Shown: positions 44,801-53,422 of the stretch, in pieces
How the letters are laid out: each line of letters begins with the position of its first letter
Position numbering within the stretch: position 1 is the stretch's first letter
Assembly: GCF_900496995.4 (NCBI RefSeq)
Contig: NW_024470381.1
Span: forward strand, 372,001 to 436,000
DNA length: 64,000 nt
Direction of reading: 5' to 3'
DNA from: Aquila chrysaetos chrysaetos
Lineage: Eukaryota > Chordata > Aves > Accipitriformes > Accipitridae
Translations under genes and position numbers: made by a program
Notes under the pieces: model-generated
The model's database searches: none
What the model was told of the DNA's origin: nothing
What the model saw: only the letters and a program-made list of their open reading frames with translations

Positions 44801-47800
44801 GTGAGTGTCCCCGTGTCCCTACGTCCCACGTCCCCACGCACCGTGTCCCCCCACCCCTACGCACCACATCGCCCCGTCCCCCTGCACCGTGTCCCCATGC
44901 CGTCCCATGTCCCCCCGTCCCCCTGCAGTGTCCCCACGTCCCCCTGCACCGTGTCCCCCCACCCCTATGCACCACGTCCCCCCTGTCCCCCCTGCAGTGT
45001 CCCCACGTCCCCCTGCACCATGTCCCCCTGCACTGTCCCCATGCACCACATCACCCTGTCCCCCTGCAGTGTCCCCATGTCCCCATGTCCCCCTGCACCA
45101 TGTCCCTGTGTCCTCCCATCCCTGTGCACCATGTCCCCCTGCACTGCGTCCTCCTGTCCCCATGTCCCCCCAGTCCCTCTGCACCCCTCCCCGGTGCCAT
45201 CCCCATCCCCGTGCCGGGGGGTGCCTGCTGCGATGCCACCCACGGTCCCCCGGGGTGCCAGCGGTGATGCCAGCGGTGCCGTCGCCCCGTCCCCGCAGTG
45301 AACAGCCTGGGCATCAGCGAGGAGCTGAAGGAGAAGCTGCGGGACGTCATGGTCGACCGACACCGCGTGGCCTTGGGCAAGACCCTGGGCGAGGGTGGGT
45401 GATGCCGGGGTCCCCCTGCTGCGGGTCACCCCCATAGTGGGGTGTCCCCCCCACCCCATGGCACCCCCAGATCCCCCTCCCACCTTTTTTCCCGCAGGGG
45501 AGTTTGGGTCCGTCATGGAGGGGCAGCTCAACCAGGACAACTGCGTCCTCAAAGTGGCCGTCAAGACGATGAAGAGTAAGCGCAGACCCCCCCCTTCCCC
45601 TGGGTCTCCCGCGACCCCCCAAGACCCCCCAGGACCCCCTCTGACCCCCGACCCCCCCCCAAGTTGCCATCTGCACCCGGGGGGAGCTGGAAGACTTCCT
45701 CAGCGAGGCCGTCTGCATGAAGGAGTTCGACCACCCCAATGTCATGAAGCTGATCGGTGAGGGACCCCCCCCCCCCCCAACCCAGGGACCCCCGTGGGGA
45801 TGGGGGAGGCTGACGGGACAACCCCCCCCACCCCCAGTGGGGTTCAGAACTAGGGCTTCACTCCAGGTTCTGCACCCCCCATAGGGATCTGTTCCCCCCT
45901 GTTAGGATCTGCACACCCCAATAGAGGTCTGCATGCAAATAGGGGTCTGCACCCCATGTCAGGGTCTGCACCCCACATTGGGGTCTCCCCCCTGTATTAG
46001 GGTCTGCACCCCATTCAGGGTCTGCACCCCAGATTAGGGTCTGCACCCCACATTGGGTCTGTCTCCCCCCTGTGTTAGGGTCTGCACCCCATAGGTGGGT
46101 GTGCACCCCATTCGGCGTCTGTCGTGCTTTTGGGGGGGGGGTGTCCCCGGGGGTCCCAGACGAGCGAGCGGGGCTGACCCCCCCGGGGCAGGGGTGTGCC
46201 TGCAGAGTTGGGGTGCTGAGGGGCTCCCCGCGCCCGTCGTCATCCTGCCCTTCATGAAGCACGGGGACCTGCACAGCTTCCTGCTCTACTCCCGCCTTGG
46301 GGACAGTCCCGTGGTCAGCCGGGGGGGTCCGGGGGCTTTGGGGGGCTCAGGGGCAGTGGGCATCCAGGGGGGGCTGGGGGATTTGGGGGGCTTAGTGGGG
46401 CTTGGAGGGCTCAGGGAGGGTGGGGATGCAGGGGGAGTAATGGGGAACTTGGGGTTCAAGGGGGCTTGGGGAGTCTTGGGGGGTCTGGGGGGCTCAGGGA
46501 GGGCTTGGAGGGGTCTGGGGGGTATTGGGGGGACTTGGGGTTCAAGGGGGCTCAGGGAGTCTGGGGGGGGTCAGGGTACTCAGGGGGGGTTGGAGGGGTC
46601 TGGGGGGGTCTGAGGGGCTTGGGGAGGGTTGGGGGGGTCTTGGAGGGGGATTTGGTGGGGCTGGGGGGGGGCCTCTGGGGGTCTAAGGAGATGGGGGGGG
46701 TCTGGGGGATATGCGGTCCCTGTGGAGGGGGGGCCCATGGTTGAGCGGGGTACCCCCTCCCAGGCGCTGCCCCCGCGGAGGCTGGTGGGGTTCATGGCCG
46801 ACATCGCGGCGGGGATGGCGTACCTGAGCCGCAGGAACTTCGTCCACCGCGACCTGGCCGCCAGGAACTGCATGTGGGGACGGGGGGGGGGACATGGGGG
46901 GGGGGATGAGGGAGATGTGGGGGGACTTGGGGACGTGGGTCTGGGGAGAAGGGGATGATGGGGACAAGGGATGGGGACACAGGGACATGGGGACGGGGAC
47001 AGGGATGGGACGGGAAGGGGGATGAGGATGGGGGACACACCGTCATGGGGGGGATGTGGGGCTGGGATGGGGACATTGGGTCATGGGGGGACATGGGTGT
47101 CGTGGTTTAACCCCAGGCAGCAACTAAGCACCACGCAGCCGCTCACTCACTCCCCCCCCCACCCAGTGGGATGGGGGAGAAAATCGGGAAAAAGAAGCAA
47201 AACCCACGGGTTGAGATAAGAATGGTTTAATAGAACAGAAAAGAAGAAACTAATAATGATAATGATAACACTAATAAAATGACAACAGCAATAATAAAAG
47301 GATGGGAATGTACAAATGATGCGCAGTGCAATTGCTCACCACCCGCCCGATCGATGCCCAGTTAGTCCCCGAGCGGCGATTCCCCGCCCCCACTTCCCAG
47401 TTCCTATACTGGATGGGACGTCCCATGGTATGGAATACCCCTTTGGCCAGTTTGGGTCAGGTGCCCTGGCTGTGTCCTGTGCCAACTTCTTGTGCCCCTC
47501 CAGCTTTCTCGCTGGCTGGGCATGAGAAGCTGAAAAATCCTTGACTTTAGTCTAAACACTACTTAGCAACAACTGAAAACATCAGTGTTATCAACATTCT
47601 TCTCATACTGAACTCAAAACATAGCACCGTGCCAGCTACTAGGAAGACAGTTAACTCTATCCCAGCTGAAACCAGGACAATGGGGCTGGGGACATGGGAA
47701 CTGGGACCAGGAGAAGCAGGGAACGGGGATGGGGATATGGGGACATGAGGATGGGGACATGGATGGGGACATGGGGCTGGGCTGGAGATGGGGTGACAGG

Positions 47801-49135
47801 GTGATGGGGTGACACACACCCCCCCCCCCCCCACGGCTGGACGAGCGCCTGCGGGTGTGCGTGGCGGATTTCGGGCTCTCCAAGCAGATGGGGGGGGGCC
47901 AGTACTACCGGCAGGGCCGGGTGGCCCCCGTCCCCGTCAAGTGGGTGGCCCTGGAGAGCCTGGCCGACCGCGTCTACACCACCAAGAGCGATGTGGTGGG
48001 ACCCCCCCCCCGGGACAATGGGAGGGGGGAGTCTGGGGGGGGGAGTCTGGGGGGATCTAAGGGGGGGTATGGGGGGGGTCTTGGGGGTGGGGGGGGGATC
48101 CTGGGGGGGTGTGGGTGGGTCGTGGGGGAGGATCAAGGGGTGGGGAATCCCAGGGGGGTTTGAGGGGTCCTGGGGGGATCCTGGATGTGAGTGGATCTTG
48201 GGGGGATCGGGGGTACAGGTGGATCCTGGGGGTGTACAGGGGTGCAGGTGGATCCTGCCCCCCCCCCCAGTGGTCCTTTGGGGTGACGATGTGGGAGATT
48301 GCCACACGGGGCCAGACCCCCTACCCCGGGGTGGAGAACAGCGAGGTCTACGACTACCTGCGGCAGGGCCACCCGCCTGCGGGCCCCCCCCCCCCACCTG
48401 TGAGTGTACACACACACACCCCCCCCCGGGAACCCCCAGGACCCCCCCAATCCCTCCCAGAGCCCCCCAATCTGCTGCCACCCCCCCATATCCCCAGTGT
48501 CACCCAGGGCCGCCACCCTGTGGGCCCCCCCCCTGTGAGTGCCCCCCAGGACCTCCCACATCCCCCATGCCCCCCCCCAAACCCACCAAGCCCCTGGGAC
48601 CCCCCGGGAGCCCCCGCAGACCCCTGGGACCTCAATCACCCCCAGCCCCCCCAATCCCCTTGGGACCCCCCCAAGGCCCCCCCCAGCCCCTGGGACCCCT
48701 CTGAGCCCCCCAAGACCCCCCCCCAAAGCCCCCTAAGTTCTTCAAGCCCCATGAGATCCTGACACCACCCCGCCCCCCCCGGGCTGTTTTGGGGGGGGGG
48801 TGCCCCCCCCCAGGTACGAGCTGATGCGCCGGTGCTGGGCCGTGGACCCCCGGGAGCGACCGAGCTTCGAGGAGCTGGGGGGGGCCCTGGAGGCCGCCCT
48901 GCGGGGGTTGCCCCCCCACACACCCCCCGACCCCCTCTACGTCAACATGGAGGAGGGAGGTGCCGCCGGGGGCGCCCCCCCCCAACCTAAGCAAGGATGG
49001 GGGGGATCCTCCGGCCCCCCCCAGCACCCCCCCCTACCCGAGGGGGCTCCTGGGCGTTATGTGGTCTGCCCAGCCCCCCCCCCCCGAAAGCGGGAGGCCC
49101 CCCGGGGACCCCCCAGCCCCTTGCGCTGCCTCTGA
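41804..49135 (+). CDS. AXL: AXL receptor tyrosine kinase, exons 5 to the end
   Basis: TAM-family receptor for GAS6, acting in clearance of apoptotic cells and survival signalling (family knowledge). Exons: 41804-41885 ([20 protein letters not shown], end of Ig2), 41958-42073, 42468-42663, 43012-43151, 43611-43747 (two FNIII domains), 44104-44133, 44507-44636 (membrane span, then basic [10 protein letters not shown]), 44718-44800 ([12 protein letters not shown]), 45299-45394, 45498-45575 ([18 protein letters not shown]), 45664-45756 ([20 protein letters not shown]), 46192-46313, 46764-46873 (HRDLAARNC), 47836-47995 ([18 protein letters not shown]), 48271-48399, 48814-49135 (stop TGA). The tail keeps a YVNM motif and [10 protein letters not shown] rather than TYRO3/[25 protein letters not shown] is AXL-like. 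Oddities: exon 47836 is preceded by CG instead of AG; a C-run at 48383-48394 disturbs the frame. Exons 1-4 lie inverted at 53423-55364. Confidence 0.95.
42085..42450. repeat. G-rich short repeats in AXL intron (GGGGACA..GGGGTGTCCCC)
   Basis: GGGGGCACGGGGG units, then GGGGTGTCCCCAAG(A/G)T units, between AXL exons 41958-42073 and 42468-42663. Confidence 0.8.
42665..42960. repeat. GGATGTGGGGGTCCCCATGGGGCTGG minisatellite in AXL intron
   Basis: About eight copies of a roughly 35-bp unit between AXL exons 42468-42663 and 43012-43151. Confidence 0.88.
43185..43575. repeat. CACCCCATTGCTCCCCTCTG minisatellite in AXL intron
   Basis: About 25 units built from CTGCACCCCATTGC and CTCCCCTCTGCA between AXL exons 43012-43151 and 43611-43747. 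Confidence 0.9.
43755..44440. repeat. CCCCCATGTCCCCATCC array, then GATGAGGATGGG array
   Basis: The C-rich array (43,755-44,100) and the purine-rich GATGAGGATGGGGAT array (44,150-44,440) flank the tiny AXL exon 44104-44133. The second resembles the array at the left edge of the window. Confidence 0.88.
44805..45200. repeat. CCCCCTGCACCATGTCCCCATGTCC minisatellite in AXL intron
   Basis: Imperfect 12- to 25-bp units between AXL exons 44718-44800 and 45299-45394. Confidence 0.88.
45850..46120. repeat. AGGGTCTGCACCCCATATT minisatellite in AXL intron
   Basis: About ten units of GGGTCTGCACCCC(A/C)(C/T)ATTAG before AXL exon 46192-46313. Confidence 0.88.
46315..46740. repeat. GGGGTCTGGGGGGCTTGG minisatellite in AXL intron
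   Basis: Dense G-run repeat between kinase exons 46192-46313 and 46764-46873, with strong G-quadruplex potential on the sense strand. Confidence 0.88.
47098..47679 (-). mobile_element. Solo LTR of an avian ERVL-type retrovirus in an AXL intron
   Basis: A 582-bp element with TG..CA ends. On minus it begins TGTCCTGGTTTCAGCTGGGA, a start common to abundant bird ERVL-type LTRs, and ends in GGGGTTAAACCACGACA. It is flanked by 5-bp direct repeats ATGGG (47093-47097 and 47680-47684), the usual ERVL target size, although the flank is itself GACATGGGG-repetitive. No internal viral sequence remains. It sits antisense to AXL between exons encoding HRDLAARN and DFGLS. Confidence 0.88.
48000..48270. repeat. 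G-run-rich AXL intron
   Basis: GGGGGGATCCTGG / GGGGGTCTGG units fill the intron between kinase exons 47836-47995 and 48271-48399. Confidence 0.75.
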
Positions 49136-49680
49136 GGAGGGGGGGGGGGGGGGGGGGCTCTGTGAGCGGTGCCCCCCCCCCCCCCCCCCCGCCAGCTGCC
49201 TCACTGCCCAGGGCCCTCCCCCCCGTGCCTCTCTGCTCGCTGGATGGACTCGGGATGACCCCCCCGAGGGACGGGACCCCCCCCCCAAGGTACTAGGGCA
49301 TCCGAGGGACCCCACCAGACCCCCCCCAGTCTCTTGGAGCATCCTGGAGTCCCCCCCAAAGGCAAAGGACACCCTCCCACCCCCAACACCGAAGCCCCCC
49401 CCCCGGGACCCCTCCAAAGGCCAGAAAGCCCCCCCCAGGACCCCCCCGCCCTGCACTTTACGCGGCATCGGGACCCCCGGGAGGGGGTGACCCGGTGGTC
49501 GCCCCCCGGGGGGGGGGGACCCATGCCCTCCCCCCCCACGCCGGCCCCCCCCATAAAGCCCCTTGTCCTGCACCCCGTCTCGGCTGCTTTGGGGGGGGGC
49601 TGGGGGGGGGGCCGTGAGGGGCCGGGGGGGGCCGGGGGGGGGACACGGGGGGGGGCGGGGGGGGGCACACGGGGGGCGGG
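49136..49680 (+). other. AXL 3' UTR and intergenic C/G-run sequence
   Basis: Long C and G runs after the AXL stop codon. CATAAA at about 49552 is the only polyA-like hexamer, a weak variant. No gene seen. Confidence 0.4.
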
Positions 49681-50451
49681 ATTTGGGGTTCGGGCCCAAA
49701 GCGCCCGGGATTCGGCCAATGGGAATGCGGCGCTTTCCGCCCGCCAGCCAATAGGAGGTCGGCTCTCGTTGCTAGGCAGTGCGGGGCGGTAGCACGCGTA
49801 GACGCCGCCGGGGTTCCCCCAATGGCGTCGCGCCCGCCCCAGCCCGCCCGCGGCTCCGCCAATGGGGGGCGGCATCACAACCCCCGGCCCGCCAATGAGA
49901 GCCGCGCTGGGCTCGCCCCGCCCTCCGTGCGAAAGCAGCCAGTGGGAAGTGAGCGCCTTCCCTGTGGGCTCGCCCCCCATCCTCAACATGCGGGGACCAC
50001 AATGGGAGTGCAGGCCGTGCGCCTGTGCCGTCTCTCTCCGCCTTGTCCCAGAGGTGGTCCCGCTGCGCCCGCCCTCTCCGTTTCAATCAGATGCTCTCCG
50101 GCGGGGGCCTGGCCCCAGCGGCGAGGGGTATGAGACAAACCCGTCCAGCCCTATAAAAGCCGCGTTACAGCGCAACTCCCACTGCCACCCAATGAGCGCC
50201 CGCTTTGCAAAGCGGGACTGAGCGGGAGCTGGGCGAGAGAGGCGGTGCCGGCGCGGAGGGGGCGGGGACAGCGCCCTGCCCAGTGGAGAGGCGCGTTACA
50301 AGCGGCGGGACGGTGGCGGCGGACCAATGGCGGCGCGTCTTGCAGAGCGGCGCGGGCCGGGGAGGGGAGGAGGGCGATGGCGGCCATTTTGAGCCGGGCC
50401 CGTCGGTGGCGCCTCGATGGCCGGGCCGCGGCGGCGTTGAGCGACGGGGTC
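49680..50451 (+). promoter_or_regulatory. HNRNPUL1 CpG-island promoter with repeated CCAAT boxes
   Basis: CCAAT motifs occur near 49716, 49747, 49819, 49858, 49891 and 50187 in a CpG-rich setting, with CTATAAAAG at 50151-50159 and the start codon at 50452. The regularly placed CCAAT boxes suggest NF-Y control of a housekeeping promoter. In human, HNRNPUL1 also lies immediately 3' of AXL on the same strand. Confidence 0.7.
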
Positions 50452-53010
50452 ATGGACGTGCGGCGGCTGCGGGTCAACTGAGCTGAAGGAGGAGCTGGGC
50501 CGCCGCGGCCTGGACACCCGTGGCCTCAAGGCCGAGCTGGCCGAAAGGTTGCAGGCGGCTCTGGAGGCGGAGGATGCCCGGCGGGGGCCCGGTGCGGAGC
50601 CGCGGGGGACCGGCCCCCGACGGACAAGCTCGTACGGGCCGGGGTCCCCGGCCCACCCGCGCTGAGGGACGGGTCGGGCCCCCTCCCTGCTCCCTCTCCG
50701 GTGGCCCCCGGCGGGGCTGGGGTCGCCCCCTCCTCCAGGGGCCCGGTCCCCCCCTTCCCTGAGAGGCCCTGTGCCCCCCAGTCCCCCCCGGTCCCCCCTT
50801 CCCTGAGGGGCCCTGTGCCCCCCGGTCCCCCCTTCCCTGAGGGGTACTGTGCCCTTTTCCCTGACGCCAGTCCCTCCTTTCCCTCAGGGGTTCGGTCTCT
50901 TCCATCCCTCCCTTCCCTGAGGGACCCTCTCCATTCCTCAAGGGCCTGAGCCCCACATTCCCTCAGGGGCCCCGGTTACCTCGTCCCCCTCCCACTTCTC
51001 TCAGGTGGGGTCCCTCTACTTCCCCCCTCCCTGAGGAGGTCGGTCCCCCCAGTTCCCCCCCACCTTCTCCCCTCCTCTCGCAGGGGCCTGCCCCCCCCCC
51101 CCCTCCCGGGTTTTGGGTCCCTCCAGGGTCCCCAGTTGCCCTCCCCCCATGCTCCGGGCACCCCTGACAGCAGCTTCACTTACCTAAGAGCTGCTGGGGC
51201 CAAGCAGGGCCCCCCCCCCATCAATGTGGGGCTGAGCCACATCCCAGCATCATCATCGTCGTGTCGTTCCCCCCCCCAGCCAGTTCTGATCTGGGGGTGA
51301 CCCTAGGTGGGGTTCATCTCCCCCTGAGTGGGCTGTCGCCCCTAAAGTGGTGCCGGGAGCTCGAGGGGAGGCTTTGCTGCCACAGCCATGGGTCAGGGGG
51401 TAAGGAGCCGGCGGGGGGCTGGCGTGCCCACCCCAGGGAGCAGCTCTCTGTCGTCGTCACCGCCGTTCCTATGCTGGCAGCCATTTCCCCCTCGCGCTGC
51501 TCTTGCTGCGTGCTTCAAGTTTAAAAACCAAACCCTTCTGCCACAGGTGCCCATCGGGGCACGGACTTGCTGGTCGCTGCATGCTGGGGATCCCCTCGGC
51601 AAATTCGGGGTGACCCCACGAGCGGGACACCGGATCCCTCGTCCCACACTGGTTCTGGTCATCCCCGCGGGGCCGCTGATGCCCGCTGAGTCCCCCTCCC
51701 GCCCCGTCTGTCCTCCGAATAAAGTGGTAACACCTGACTTATTTCCCACTTTCCCCCCCACTTTGAAGATGGCATCGACAGCAACAGCCACACGAGCGAG
51801 CCCCAGGGCACCACCCATCCGTACATCAGGCGGCCTCAAGCCCGAGGTCAGATCCCGCTAAGATAGGGAGAGTGTTGGACCAAGAACACCCCGTCCTGCA
51901 CCAGGGTAAGGGTCGGGGGGGGGGGCCGCTGGCAGCACTGCAGCTGTGCTGGCCTGACTCCTGCTGTTTCCACGCTGCTCGCTGTTCCTCCCCACAGAGA
52001 TGAAGCTGCCGGAAACAAAGCCAGAAGAACCCCCCCTGCTCCTGCCTACAACGTTCCCCCTCCCAACTACAGCACACCCGCTCCCCCCTACAACATCCCC
52101 CCTCCCCTCCCCCCGCCCCCCACCTACAACGCACCCCCGGCCGGTTACGGCGCGCCGCCGACCGGCTACACCGCTCCTGCCTACAGCGTGCCACCAGCCA
52201 GCTACAGCGCCCTGGCCCCGGGTTACAGCACTCCCCCCCCCTGCCTACAGTGCTCCCCCTGCCTACAGTGCTCCCCCCACTGCCTACAGCACCCCTGTCC
52301 CCCCCACCTACGACACTCCCCCGGGTGGCTACAGCGTGCCGGACCCCTCGCAGCCCCGGCTGCTGCCGCTGCAGCCCCGCAAACGGCCATACGAGGAGCA
52401 GCGGGGCCGGGGTTATTACGAGCACCGTGAGGACAAGAGGTGAGGAGCCGCTCCCCGTTAAATCCTGGCCGTCCCAAAATTTCCTCATTCACCCCTCCCG
52501 CCGTGCTGAGCCCTCCCTGTTTCCGCTCCAGGGGCCGCTCACCGCAGCCGCCCGCCGAGGATGATGAGGAGGATTTCGACGACACACTGGTGGCCCATCG
52601 ATACTTGTGAGTGCCCCGAAAAGTGGCATGGGGGTGGCGGGAGAAACCCCCCACCCCGGGTTGGGGAGCCTGACACGCGGCTTCCATCCCCCACCTCCAG
52701 ACAACTGCGACCTGCACTTCAAAGTCGCCCGGGACCGGTACAGCGGCTACCCCCTCACCATCGAGGGCTTCGCCTACCTCTGGTCGGGCGCCCGTGCCAC
52801 CTACGGTGCACAGCAGGGCCGTGTCTGCTATGAGATGAAGGTGAGTGATGTCGGGTCCCGCCAAGGTGTCCCGGCACCAGCGATGCTGTCCCCAACCCCT
52901 TCTTCTCCGTCCAGGTTAATGAGGAGATCTCCGTTAAGCACCTGCCTTCTACCGAGCCAGACCCCCACGTGGTGCGGGTGGGCTGGTCGCTGGATTCCTG
53001 TAGCACTCCG
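50452..53010 (+). CDS. HNRNPUL1: hnRNP U-like protein 1, 5' half only
   Basis: Nuclear RNA-binding protein acting in RNA processing and DNA-break signalling (family knowledge). Exon 1 starts MDVRRLRVN and continues as the SAP domain ([20 protein letters not shown]) only after a one-base shift: an extra T at about 50479. Later exons: 51998-52439, 52532-52606, 52701-52840, 52914-about 53010. The 51998 exon holds a Tyr/Pro-rich stretch and then [19 protein letters not shown]. The next has FDDTLVA and needs one C removed at 52594-52596 to read IDTY into the next exon ([31 protein letters not shown]). The last begins the SPRY domain ([28 protein letters not shown]). SPRY remainder, kinase-like domain and RGG tail are absent; inverted AXL exons follow. 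Exon(s) between SAP and 51998 were not located with confidence; 51767-51860 is a possible one. Frame breaks could mean a pseudogene, but splice sites and codons are conserved. Confidence 0.93.
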
Positions 53011-53422
53011 GCAGGGGGGGTTGGGGGGGGTCTGGGGGGCTGCCAAGACGCCTGGGTCTGCTGGGGTGACTCACAGTGGCGTCACCTCTGGCCACCTGCT
53101 GCCCCCCCCCAAGCTGAGTCACCTGGGGACAGGGCGGCCCCCCCCCCCCCCCCCCCTGCTGGCATGGCTGGGCAGGAATGGCTGACCCCCCATGAACCCC
53201 CCCCAACCCCCATCACCCCCAAACTCTGCTGCATCCTGACCCCCCTCCAACCTCTCCATTGTCCCCCAGCCCCCCCGTTGCCCCCAGCCCCCCAGCCCAG
53301 CCCCCCCATTGCCCCCCAATGTCCCTGTTACCCCCATTACCCCCATCTCCCCCAGCACAGCCCAGTCCCCCATTACCCCCCAACCTCCCCATTGCCCCCA
53401 GCCCCCCCCCGGCCCCTCTCAC
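53010..53422. other. C-rich low-complexity junction between HNRNPUL1 and inverted AXL exons
   Basis: No recognisable exon. From about 53,150 the sequence is CCCCCATTGCCCCC-type repeats. The switch from plus-strand HNRNPUL1 to minus-strand AXL happens here with no N. Confidence 0.7.
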
